From positions 310,001-374,000 of the forward strand of contig QEYB01000466.1 of NCBI GenBank assembly GCA_017562135.1: a stretch of 64,000 bases of DNA. Direction: 5' to 3'. The translations under genes were made by a program, and so were the position numbers. The notes beneath the pieces were generated by a model that worked only from the letters and a program-made list of their open reading frames with translations, was not told the DNA's origin and ran no database searches. This document shows positions 34,201 through 45,445 of this stretch, in pieces. The DNA is from Dipylidium caninum. Lineage: Eukaryota; Platyhelminthes; Cestoda; Cyclophyllidea; Dipylidiidae. How positions within the stretch are numbered: the stretch's first letter is position 1; every line of letters starts with the position of its first letter.

Positions 34201-35839
34201 CGACGTGGAACTGCAGCGGCTCCGTCAGTCGTGTCGCCGAGGACTGACAGTCGCTGGCAGGCTAAATTGGGAATCCTGGGGGAATTTGCCACATGAATGA
34301 CACATAACATTCGAGTCCCGAATCCCCCGACCATCGCTTATCCTTCCCCGCCTTTTCTATCTTTCCTCTTCACGTCTTTTCAACCGTTAGATCGGAGAAA
34401 CTTTCAAATAATCCACCTGCTTCGTGCACGAGTGGATGGGTGGGGGAAGAAGGGAGAAGGCGGCAGGACGAGGATGTTGGTGGGCGTTGGCTCGCATTTC
34501 AACAACAGAATTACACCTTAGCACGATCGACCATACTTTTAAGCTCAACTTTAGGGCTTCCTTTTTACATTATTAATGTTTTTTTTGCCTTGGGGACTTT
34601 TTAAGCTTAGCAGGCAGGGGGCGGGGGTGAGCAGTTGAAGGAGGCGGATGATTTAAATGCCGGCCACCCCCTTGCCGCGGCGATTTTGAGCCTTCGGAAA
34701 GTATTTGCAAGGTGCATTTCGCCTCGTGACCCAACAGCATGACACTTACTTTTTTCTTTTAACCATTTCGTTTACCTGCTGGGGAGTGAATGGCTGTTGC
34801 CAGGAGTGATGACGTCCGCTGAAGGGTGTGCTGGCAGCTTAACCTCTCTAGTGAATAAGAAAGGCGTGTACGATGGCCTCACGCTCCGGCCGTACCGTCA
34901 GTATATGCTGGTGGACCACTATGGGGAAATTGGCCACGGAGTCGTCTTCTTTCCCTCTCAAACACCCCCAAGCCTTTGATACACAGACTCCGAGGGGTAA
35001 GAGACGTCACTGCTGAGTGAAGCTATCTCTAATCCGTAGGGAAAAGGCCAATTTGTTAATAATACAATTGCTTGTCGCACCACGAAGTAAAACGGTGTAA
35101 CACGCACGAGAGTCGGACTTCGGGGAGCGACGACGCGGCAGAAGGGTACAGGAGAAGTGATGAGCACGATGCCACCACGGAGCCTCGTGAATGCCCGTTT
35201 GGGAAGACAGTGCGACCAGGTAGAAGGCGAACCTTTTATCCTCTCCCCCTGTTATTTCAGGGAGAACGCCTTCATGGAGAACGAGACGGTGAGTAAGATG
35301 TCGAAGAATTACCTGAAAAATCCCTCCCAACTGCTCATTCGAAGGGCCGTTCAACAGGACCTCATCATCCTCTGCCACACCACAGATCCGCAGAGAATCC
35401 GTTACACCATGAATGTAAGTTCGACTTCTTCCATCTCCTCACTGCTCGCCGAATACCTATGTCACCAAGATATTCTGTATCAGGAGCCGGTGAAGAGGGC
35501 GAAAGATCTTAACGGTGGGCACAAGTGCCCGAGGATGGTGCTCTGAGCGTCCTCGAGGCGGTGGTTTACCTTGTGTACACAATCGCGGTTGTAAATAGTG
35601 TTAGGAGTGCAGAACTGTCGGAGCCGATGATCCTCGACGCCTGTGTACTAAATCCTTTCCTCTTCTTCTCCCTCCAGGTGTTCGACTTTGAGCTCTCTCC
35701 GCTCGAGATCGACAAAATTGACTCAGTCAAACGCTCCGTCTGCGAGGAGAGCTGCAACAAGTTAGGTTTGCTTCTCGTTCTGAATCCGACGACTGTTCGG
35801 CTAGTGATTTTACTTGCACTCCTTCACATAATGCCATGA
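31205..35839 (+). CDS. Aldo-keto reductase family protein with altered active site
   Basis: Exons 31205-31279, 31315-31482, 31518-31716, 31801-31844 (tentative, weak donor), 32019-32239, 35261-35414 and 35678-35839 join in one frame, coding about 340 aa. The family is clear: LNNGFRIPMIGF, SGYRHF, NYLDLWLLHFP, EQLVDAGLIKSIGLSNFS, NPSQLLIRRAVQQ, DPQRIRYTMN and VFDFELSPLEIDKID. Normal members use NADPH to reduce aldehydes and ketones through an Asp-Tyr-Lys-His tetrad. Here Asp is Leu47, Tyr is Phe52 and Lys is Glu81; only the His (residue 114) remains. The nicotinamide-binding NQ pair is LR, and the NADPH-binding PKS is L-C-H. Frames stay open, so a pseudoenzyme is more likely than a dead gene. 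A 3.0-kb intron (32240-35260) holds the second interspersed repeat. The C-terminal end after SCNK is uncertain. Confidence 0.78.
32631..33386. mobile_element. Interspersed repeat, copy B (756 bp), in an intron
   Basis: Same element and orientation as copy A, differing by scattered substitutions and small indels. It sits in the 3-kb intron of the aldo-keto reductase-like gene. I see no flanking direct repeat like the one around copy A. Confidence 0.7.
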
Positions 35840-35844
35840 GGATT

Positions 35845-36096
35845 CCTTCTTCTTCTTCTTCTCCTCAGTCTTCTCCTCCTCCTCCTCCTCAGTCTCCTCC
35901 TCCTCAGTCTCCTCCTCCTCAGTCTCCTCCTCCTCCTCCTCAGTCTCCTCCTCCTCCTCCTCAGTCTCCTCCTCCTCCTCCTCCTCAGTCTCCTCCTCCT
36001 CCTCCTCCTCCTCAGTCTCCTCCTCCTCCTCCTCCTCCTCCTCAGTCTCCTCCTCCTCCTCCTCCTCCTCCTCCTGCTCCTCCTCCTCCCCCTCAG
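35845..36096. repeat. CTC-type minisatellite with stepwise longer units
   Basis: Units of TC followed by (CTC)n and ended by CAG. Read as codons the proline runs between SQ steps are 5, 3, 3, 5, 5, 6, 7, 8 and 9. The plus strand is pyrimidine-pure over long stretches. It lies just after the last aldo-keto reductase exon. The long frames here on both strands (poly-Pro on plus, poly-Glu on minus) are products of the repeat. Confidence 0.85.
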
Positions 36097-39000
36097 GGAG
36101 ACGGACGGGTCGGAATACGAGGACGTCGGCGTAAAACAATTTAATTGAATCCTGTTGAGTCGAATGGAGTCATGCAGTGGTGCCGACTCCTTTACGCCCT
36201 TATTTTCCTACCATCAGTTGAATATCAGTACAGTTACCACCTCAACGTGAAGAGTAAAGATGAAATCACTGCCATCTGAACTGTGATATTTTATAGCGGA
36301 GTAGGACAGTCCCGAGCGCTCCGAGGTGTCATAATGTCCCCAGCCTTGTCACATTCAGCCTTCTTCTTGCTCTGTTCGGCTTTTATGCGAGTAGCTCGAT
36401 CTCCTCTCCCTTCTATCTCGCTCCCCTGCTGTCATTTGGCGAGGCGAGTACTCGTGGCAGCAGCTTCGTGTTCACGACTAGGGCGTTTAGAGTAATTCGG
36501 CATTCACAGCAATAACACTATGCTTTCTCCTGTTTCAGCCACAAAGTTTAAGACCATAGCTTGTGCAATAAACGGCGGAATGTTTCCCACCCACCTTTCT
36601 CACAATTGCCCGGCACGCCTTTGTTCTACCCCGCCTCGCTAGTCTGTCAATAAAGGGAGACACGCACAACTCTCTTACCCTCCGTAATCCCCTCCACCTC
36701 GGTGGTCTCCACAACATTGTCTTCTTTGAAGGCTTCTCCAGGACCTTCCACTGAGTGTAAACTTCTTTATCGAAGCAGAAGGGGTGGATTGACATCGGTT
36801 TCCCGCCAAATTAACTTGCTTTCTCGTTTCCCCCCAACAGGGCTTTAAGAGACACGCGCGGTGTGGTGTTGTGTGGTCTACGGTGGGTGGGTCGGTGGGA
36901 GAAGGGATTGGGGAAGAGCAAATCAACGATGATGTGATAACCATCAGTCTGCTTTGAAAAAATGGCAAGTCCTTCTGGCATTTGGGTGCTTTAGTCCAGA
37001 AGACACGCACTGCATGGACACAAAAGACCGTCCGGCGGCTTCCATAATCACCGTTGACGTCGCACCTCAAAGGTGATTGTGGGAGCGAGTTTTTCACAGA
37101 CAGGTGTAATATTTTAGAGCAATTTAACAAATATGGTCAGATGGCAGACAGGATATGGGATAGCGGCGTCTCTTGTCTGTCTGCCTCCCATCTTGTCGGT
37201 GAGGTCCCGATCTCGGTGTCGATTTGGGATGAATCGAGGATGGTTGTTAGCTGGAAGGTATGAGGGGGCATTTCAAAGGAGCTAAAAATGCCGCTGCTTA
37301 TGCTGTCGTTCATAAAGGAAGTAGAGAGAGAACAAGTAATGGTCGAAATCAGATCTTTCTCAAAATCCCGGCGCCAGAAAGCTGCCTCCCTGCAAGTTTG
37401 CGGATGGCGGGGCTTTTTGACGCCTCTCCAGTTATCAGTACACATCCGGCGGCGGGAAGCGGCGGTCGGGTTGAGGTTGGAGGCAAAAAAATACTCTCTA
37501 CGGAGAGGTCAGCGCCTTCTCACCTGCCTGTGTGAATCCAGGATTTCGGTGCCGACATCGGCAGGCCAAAGAAAATCACAACCAATCACCAAAACCTTTC
37601 CAATCGCTCGGGTCACCTTAAGGCTCCTCCTCCACCATCTACGCTTGCTTCGCCCAACTCCGCCTTGTGTGGGCCTGTAAGAGCCACGGCACAACGTCAG
37701 TAATTAATGAAAACAGTATCAAGGCGGTCGGGTGAAACAGGGAGAAGGTGACTTTCCTCCTGGCACGGAGCGATAGCGTTTACCGCATTAACCAATGGGC
37801 GGACGCTTGGAACGCGATCAGCTGAGACCAACTGTCCGGGGCAGGGAAATTTTGCTCTACTCATTTTGGAGGCAAAAGTCCTGAGGTAATGCGATCTGCC
37901 CTCACTCAGTGCCAAAAGTCGTCTCCCCACTGTGATGCATTTCCACGCCTCGCCGAGATCACTACGACCGCGATCGAGAATGCGGTAAAGAGCGGACGTT
38001 GCCACCGTACCGATCTGTGAACCGTAGTAGAGGTGAACTTCCATGGGTACTCGCGATGACACTCTCGGTCACGCGTTTTTAGCTGTTCTCGAGATAGCCG
38101 TCACGCAAAGTAATCACACTCCCACGAGAATGTCAACTGGGGTGCTAAATCACGTGTTCCATGAGAAGGTGAACAAGCGAGGCACCCGCCGGGTAAGTGT
38201 GATGACCTCGGGCCAACCTCTGCCTCATCGCAGCGGTGAGACCGGCTGGATAGGACGCAGACGTGGTGTTTGTCCGCAAAGGTGTACGGACACAAGACCG
38301 CGAAAACATGGGCCGAGGTGAGGTTTGGGGTGGGAGTATTCCTGAAAAGCGCAAATTATATCTAGTTATTAACCAGGTGAACAACAAAACAACGGAAGCT
38401 TTTGCGTTTACGCTACTATCTGGCAGCGCAAACTTCCACCTTTTAAACTTGCCCGCCCAAAATAAAAGTGGCATATAATGCAGGCTGCTGGTGGACAGTG
38501 TCTCCCATGGCGCGTCCTCGTCCACAAATCTCGGGGAAAAACGCACGGCCAAGGGAGTCTGCCGAGTGCCCCCTCGCCGTCCAACTGGCGACGCCTCTGG
38601 GTGAGCCTCCGGTGAGAAGGGGCGAGGCCAGTCGATCGATCCGCGCTGATCGATGTGGAATTCAAATTTGCGATATTTCGTGGACGGAAGAGGCATATGC
38701 CCAATGACTCAAAGTAGGCTGAGTGAGTCCTTTCAGAGGCTGAAAAAACGCTGTGTTTTTCGTCGTCGCTCGCATGGAGATGGTGAGAGTGTCGACCATG
38801 GTGAGTTGGAATGCACTATGTCTGCTGGCGACCAGACGTTGATGAAATTTCGGTGCATTATCGCTCCTTCTTCTTCCGGCTGTCGAAAGATGCCAGTATT
38901 TTTGCCTTCCAGACGGATACCGTATTCTTCCATCACAGTTAAACTTATCGACTGACGGTAGGGCGGATTTTGGAGATGTGTACGGGGCTGACTTGTCCTC

Positions 39001-39299
39001 CCAGCCCCAATCAATTAACCATCCGGTAAACGAGTATTTTCTTCCCCTCCAACTTCCATGCGCATCGCCTTAATCCTGAGGGCTGAAAGTCCTCTTCAAA
39101 GGCTAACTTTCACCATAACTTGATATTATGCCTCTCTAATACAAGTAACAATTCAATAAAACGAAGGTCTTAGCGGTTAGTTTGATTTTAACGTTATTGA
39201 AATGGAGAATTTTTCGTCTATTAAAAGGCCCTTCAAATTGGCTTTTAATAAAAAATGCTACTAATGTATAAATAGTAGTATTTATTTTATGGTAAATAG
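36097..39299. other. No gene recognised; may contain 5' exons of the RhoGAP gene
   Basis: 3.2 kb, G+C-richer than the left part, with many overlapping frames under 190 codons on both strands. None resembles a known family. The RhoGAP gene must start somewhere upstream of 39300, so part of this stretch is probably its 5' exons and introns, but I cannot place them. Confidence 0.35.
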
Positions 39300-41070
39300 G
39301 GGGTGCCGCGCCTTTTGGAAGTACTCATCGATGCGCTGGAAGAAACAGGACTGGACTCTTTCGGCATCTACCGTGTTCCCGGCCGTTCGTCATCCATCAA
39401 AATGGCTATAGATTTCATTAGAGAGGCAAGTTACTGAAGCGTCTAACTATAGCATTATGGGCAATACTACTTATTATCGCGCAGGTCGATTTAAGTAACC
39501 ACCATAAAGAATGTGAGCAATCACTTAGTGGATTGCGAGGCAAAGACTGCGATGGTCTGGACTAGGATATAGGTATTTCGCTTACTTGGTAATTCCGTCC
39601 CTTCTAGCACAGGTAATTCCATCTCCATGGCCTGGATATTTTTTGTTTTGGTAGAGTTTTTTAAGGATAAGCGTCTGAGTTTATTTCAGCAACCTGATGA
39701 CATCGACAACCTCCCTCAACTCCGCGACCTAGATAACGGACCTGTGTTAACCTCGCTAATCAAACGCTATCTCATGGGCCTGCCCAAAAAGCTCCTTGAC
39801 TGCGGTATGTTAATTCTCCCGATGAAATTGTGCAGTGGAAAAGATCAAAAGAATAAAGGCCCTAATTTATTCAGGCTCATGGGATCACATTGTGCAGGCA
39901 CTTTCCACCGGGGAGAAGGTGGATTCGATGAAACTACCTGAAATTTTGTGCCAAGTCAGAGTGAAACTTGAGGAGGGCCTCGGCCTTGTAAGCACTTCGC
40001 TATCCCCTTTTCCCAATCATAAATTTTGGCAGATTTCCCATATCGTTATGTGCGTTCTCCACCCTCCCCACGCACTCCACCCCATGAATGTGGGACGATT
40101 CAACCTAATTGGGGTCTCGCAGATCAACGACTTATGCAGGCGGCGCCTGGCAGAGGAACACGCTGCCAAAATTTGGCTGTCGATCGTTCTCTGCTGCTCT
40201 GTGCTCTTTCGCCTTTACCAAATGGCAACTCATCGCCTCACTCTTGACAATAACCCACCTAACAATGGCGAAACAATTTTTAATTGTTTTACAGCCATCA
40301 AGGGGCCTAGACGCCAGCAGCGGCGACCAGACGTTAGAGGGTCGGTGTCGCGTCGCCACACTCCACTTTCTTATGGATCACCTACAACGCGTCCTCCAGG
40401 CGCAGAAGCCAAACAACATGACCTATGAGTCTTTTGCAATATGCCTCACCCCATGCCTCTTCGGTATTGAAAGCCCTTTGTAGCAAGGTTGTCATACCTT
40501 ATTGCCTCTAATTCATGCCTTCTACTTGCTAACTAGGCTTGATCGCGCCTCCAAAATCTATTCTGCCTATATTAAGACTAGACGAGAATCCAGTAATGGG
40601 GTGATGCTCCCATCCAGCCACTTGGTGCCAAAGATGGCTGTAGGGCTTGGGAAGGAAGAGGTAACCGAATAGACCGGAGAGGAATGAAGACCTAGTCATG
40701 GGTAGGGTGTAATCAGGGTAGAAAATTGTGCGGTTTCGTAGGGTTAGTAGCCCTCCACCCTGTACGAGCCATAGACCTAAACTTTTTTCTTACCGCAGGT
40801 TCTAGAATTAATTCTGGAGCACTGGAAATGGATTGGCCGAAGCCTGAATCATAGATGGGGGCCAAAGTCACGCGCTGAGATGCAGTGGGATGCACGACGC
40901 TACATTCTCGAGTAAGTCCTCTCTTTTACTCACTTCCTCTCGGCTTCAGTCCCAGTTTCTAAGTTCTCTACCCTCCCCACGCCATCACCCATCAACACGT
41001 TTTCTTCTCACGCCGCCTTTTTTACCATGTTGCAGACTACTACGGACGAAATTCTTCGAAAACGCCTAAT
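39300..41070 (+). CDS. RhoGAP-domain protein (5' end not found)
   Basis: Exons carrying a Rho GTPase-activating domain. 39300-39425 encodes GVPRLLEVLIDALEETGLD then FGIYRVPG, with the catalytic arginine finger. 39690-39803 encodes GPVLTSLIKRYLMGLPKKLL. An exon from about 40292 encodes HFLMDHLQRVLQ and NNMTYESFAICLTPCLFG, with the conserved Asn. About 40800-40914 encodes VLELILEHWKW, and the last exon ends ...FFENA at stop 41070. Connecting exons at about 39488, 39834-39987 and 40124 are likely but less family-like. The first donor appears to be GC (GAG|GCAAGT). RhoGAPs switch off Rho/Rac/Cdc42. The subfamily cannot be told, because the regions outside the domain are missing. The middle of the domain is divergent. 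Confidence 0.72.
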
Positions 41071-41163
41071 ACCAGATTGATTCCCTTTTTTCTCTGCCAC
41101 CCCTTCCTGCTACAATATCAATTTCTCAGTGGATATTGTCGACTCTTGCCACATGTTTGTTCA

Positions 41164-41169
41164 AATAAA
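41164..41169 (+). terminator. Polyadenylation signal between RhoGAP and CLIC genes
   Basis: AATAAA 94 nt after the RhoGAP stop and 106 nt before the first CLIC ATG. It probably ends the RhoGAP mRNA. Confidence 0.4.
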
Positions 41170-41274
41170 CAGGATAATCTTGTCAACGTGGTGTTTTCTC
41201 GTGTTACCCTAACATCCAGGCCCCCCCCCGGGGTGAGTTTCACCTTCATCAGCATTGACCAATGAGCGTCGACA

Positions 41275-42841
41275 ATGAAACAGCCAATGACGTTAGAGCT
41301 TTACGCACTATATAAACACGTGTCTTTTGCCTCGGAGAGATTCGTAGTCAAGTCCGCAATGAAGCAACCTCTGATTGAACTCTTCGTGAAGGCCTCATCT
41401 GTTGATCCGGGTGATAAGGGTGAATGCCCCTTCTCCCAAAAGTGGTTCATGGCATTTTACCTGCTTGTGGAGCGCCAATTGATAAACCTTCGTGTCATCC
41501 CCGTCTCTTTGGTCAATCCACCGCGTGAGTATACACGCCTCGATATTGGAAGGCAACTTCCTGCCATCGCCTACTACAGAAGCCTGGAAGATTTGGACAA
41601 GGCAGATCTCCTCCCCGACGCCATGTACTCTGGCAACGACGAGCTTGAGGCCTTCATGCGTGAGGTGTTCAGCGCTGAGGTAAATGTTGACACGCAGGAA
41701 CAGTGGGTGGGTGCCGATCTTCTACGAAGTCTTAACCACTTTCTCCGCACCGGATCGTCTCAGCAACTGCTTGCAAATCTTGTCTCTGCTGACAATCACC
41801 TACTTAACGTGAGTCTTCTCCTCCTTCCAACTCAATTCTTCAGTATCTCGCTTTCAACCATGCCCGTGGGATGGGTATTTGAGTATTTTGTGGCCTAACA
41901 TCACTGATAGCCTACCTACCTTGACAATTTTGGTGCGGTTAAGTCGCCCTTCTTATGTAATGCTTAAACAGTGGTTAGAGAGAGTGGGTAAACTCGACAC
42001 ACACACTCCGCCTTATCAGTTACCAATTGGAGTGGTTACTACCCCCTGTCATCTTATTTGTGATTTTGATTTCTCCTGAGTGAAGCAGACCTTGCGTCAG
42101 GCACTTTGACATATCGCCACACCGTACCGCCTTATATCATGGCGTTTGAAAAGTCGCGTTTGACTCCGACAGGACTCGATGATCCTCATTCGCCTACACC
42201 CGTGCTGTCTAAAATATGAACAATGCTGTCATTAATTGCATTCCGGAGGGGGAGGGGTGGTGGAGCGGACTCTACTCCCCCGGAGCGGCTGCCCTGCTGC
42301 CGTGCAGTAGCCCCGTCTAATTCGATTAACCTGCCGCCTCGAAGTGGGGAGATGTTGTGCCCTGACTCCTTCTAATTTAATTGAACAGGCGAAGACCACA
42401 TTTCTGGAGGGGAGTCACTTCGCCTACTCCGATTGCGTGCTCTCCTGTAAGCTGCACCTTGTGCGTATTGCCGGCGCCTTCTTCCGCGGACTCAACTTCC
42501 TCGAGGACCTTCAACACCTTCGCGCCTACATGAACGCGGTGTATGCTACCAAGGCGTTCGTGGTGTCTTGTCCTCTGGATCGGGACATCCTCCTGCATTA
42601 CATGGAGAAGGTGGAGTTTGCCAGTCCGGAGGCGAGAAGTCAAGCCCACCACGAGATCCTCGCCCTGCCTCAGGACCAGAAAACCATTTCCATACCATGC
42701 GAGGAGTACAAGGCCCCCGTGGCGGGACCGCGGGTTACGTGCTCCAGGGTGAGGCTCCAGGTGAATAGCATGATGTCCGCGATTGAATTTGACAGGACTG
42801 TGGGGGATCGTTTAAGCCTCCTCTACAGCATACGGGAATAG
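41275..42841 (+). CDS. Chloride intracellular channel (CLIC)-like protein, GST fold
   Basis: Two exons, 41275-41808 and 42389-42841, phase 0, coding 328 aa. The N-terminal thioredoxin-like half has PLIELFVKAS, then GECPFSQKWFMAFYLLVERQ, matching the CLIC redox/putative membrane segment with its CPFS motif, then GRQLPAIAYYR and DELEAFMREVF. The helical half has TFLEGSHFAYSDCVLSCKLH and FLEDLQHLRAYMNAVYATKAF. CLICs are soluble glutathione-S-transferase-like proteins that can associate with membranes. Starting at the second Met (41359, MKQPLIELFVKA) would put the CPFS cysteine at residue 23, close to its place in vertebrate CLIC1; the first Met would add 28 residues. An AG splice acceptor (41346-41347) lies just before 41359. 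It follows the RhoGAP gene on the same strand, about 0.2 kb away. Confidence 0.82.
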
Positions 42842-45445
42842 GCGGCACCGCGGACGAGGGAGAAGGCGAAGACGAAGGCGCATAAATGAATGCATGGAGT
42901 AGTTTGAAGACCCACATCTCTCCTCTTTTCCCGCCTCTCCCCCCACTCACCTGTAAAGTCTTCCCACCTGTCAATCCTCACTGATTTCACAGTCCTGCGA
43001 ACGCATTCACACACGTATACACACACATACGCACAAGTACACGGACAGCCCATTTTGGCCTTGTTTTCATGCGGTTGCTATGGCAAAGGTTTTACCTTTT
43101 TTATGCGACATTTTTGTCGGCTTTATCCAATGCATGCAAAAATAGATGTTAGAGTGTCGAGAGACCCACTTTTCGACGGCGAGGGGATGACTGTCGACCT
43201 CGAATTGCCTCATTTCGCGGTGGATGAGTTGATGACGGGCGAGGAAGGCGGGGGGTGGGTGAGGGCGCGTGGAGCGGAGGAGTGGCGTGAAGCCCAAGGT
43301 CATCGCGGGGGCGGGTGAGGTGCCCGTGCACCCGATGAGGAGGGAATGGTCGTGGGTGGCGTGATGTCAGTGTCAGAAGAATTATTTCTGTGGGTGCATA
43401 GCCGCTGAGTCGAAGAATGACAGTGGCAGGTGAGAGGAAACTGGCATTGGAGTGTCGAGTGCTCGGTCTAATGCGATCCAAGACGAATTGTGTGTGTGTG
43501 TGCGTTGACGCCACCTCTCTGTCACTCCATTCACGTGACACGAAGGCGCCGTGTAGGAGGACGAAATGACGCCATTACGAAGGTCGGCGTTGTCAAATGA
43601 GGCGGAGGACTGACTCAAAACCAATGAGACCACGTGGCGTGAGGTGATCTTCACTGTGGCACGTCTTTGGCAGTCGAGAGGGCATTGTTGAGGCCAAGAA
43701 GAGTTTGCCAAACCTCAGAATTAACCAGAAGGTCTGCAGGAGGTTCTCCTACGCACGGAGCCTGTGTTTCGTCCTCCAGACCCTAACTGTGTTCTTGAAT
43801 GACGTCTGATAGTTGGCATAGACGCGCCAGAAAATAGCGGTTACCGAGGTGACACTGCACGACCTCTGGAGGCAATCCAAGATTGCGGCAGTCGGGTGAC
43901 ACAGGCGTGGAGGCCATCATCACCCCGCCGCTGAGCCGACAGCCCGATGAGTGACACGCCACGTTACGACAGTGCCTGAACCGGGGATGAGGCTCCATTG
44001 TATGCGTTAACTAAACAAACAGCCCTAAACCCGCAATCGAGTGACAACAAGACTCATTTATGCCGTCCCATTCCTCATTCCACCACCACCACCACCACCT
44101 CCACCTCCTCCCTCCTCCTCCACTTGAACGCCAGAGACCAGACCAAGCACATCCCGCTCAGGACAATAGAAGACGGAAAAATTGTCTCACGATGTACCTA
44201 AGGAAAAACCAGTGGAGATTTGAGCCAAGGAGGCGTTTCGAAGGGGTTATGCGGTCCCCCACCGGTTCACTTTGTGCCCTTTTTGTCGGCGCCTCGGGAG
44301 TCGAAGCCCTCGGGTTCCAACTTAGAGTTTAGAGTTTAAAGTCAGCCTGTGCGTAGACAGTTTGATTCAATCCTACGACTTTATAATTTAGATTACGCAA
44401 AGCTCTGGTGGTTAGGTTTGGCCTCCCGCGCAGTGGTTTGGTCGTGTTCTCCTAACGCCAGCCTAAAAAGTGCTTGTAAGCCTTCCTTCCGATGAGTTCA
44501 AGGAAAAAACTGCCCAAGCATCCTCAACCAGCGTGAGAGTAAGCAAGTGAACTTTCGGAGTAATCTATTTCCAGTGAAAGAGAGGGGAAAGGTGGTGAGA
44601 AGGCCGGGGTTCGGCATAGGAGCAGAATAAGGATGGTTTGGAAGGAAGAAGAGGAGCATTAGAGGGAGCCAGACAACAAAGCCTGCCCTGACGACTGAGT
44701 GGAGCAGAGGTGGGCGGAGAAGTCGAGGAGGACGGGCCTTAACCTTGCAGTAGGCACTTTCACACCGTCCTGTTGTCGCGGCTCTAACGGAACTCAGAGT
44801 CAACAGCAAAGGGTGGCCAAGGCCCTTCACGTGGACAAAGAAGCCTTTGTCCAGCATGAAGGTGGCCTTGACTTTTCGGAGCCAGCCAGTGGATGGAGTG
44901 TCGCGAAAAGCCGCAAGACACAAGAGAGCGGCGAGGTTGAACACCGGATCATTCAGTACGCATGCAGGAGCGCAAAATGACATCGTCCAGTGGCTAGGCA
45001 AACGGAATGACTGTCCCCTGTGCAAGAATGCAGTGTGAGGGACGCTTTGACATAAGAATAACGCTAAATTGACAACGATCTGATGCGAACAGGCTACAGC
45101 GGACAGACGAGCCTCCCGACTGCTGTCGCCGTTACACGCTGACTCGGGCAATCGGAGGAGACGATGGCGAAGGTGTCTGATTTCTCAGTACTCCTCTTCC
45201 ACGACTCACTCGAGGCTGTTTCTGACGACACAGGCAGAGGAAAGACGTAGACAAGTGCGAGAAAGAGAGAGGGAGCGGGTGAGAGCAGAAAGGCGTACCG
45301 TAGAGGAGGGGAAGACGCTGATTTTATAGAAGAAAGGAGGAAAGAAAAGCAAAAGAGGAGCAGAGGAGAAGGAGAGGAAGTACATGCGTGGAGAATAAGA
45401 TACACAGATATAGTCCAGTCTTAAGGTAAGCACATTTAGACGAAT
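42842..45445. other. Intergenic, no gene recognised
   Basis: 2.6 kb between the convergent CLIC (plus) and myosin light chain (minus) genes. Contains short CA/GT runs near 43008 and 43490 and a CCA/CTC-rich stretch at 44075-44125. A 217-codon minus frame (44498-45151) resembles no family and I treat it as chance in G+C-rich sequence. Confidence 0.45.

Noticed and set aside
35836..36144. Proline-rich (plus) and glutamate-rich (minus) open frames
   Set aside because: Both are translations of the CTC minisatellite in different frames; there is no independent evidence of coding.
44498..45151. 217-codon open frame on the minus strand
   Set aside because: No family resemblance, low-complexity hydrophobic/basic composition, no splice context. 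In this G+C-rich stretch such frames arise by chance.
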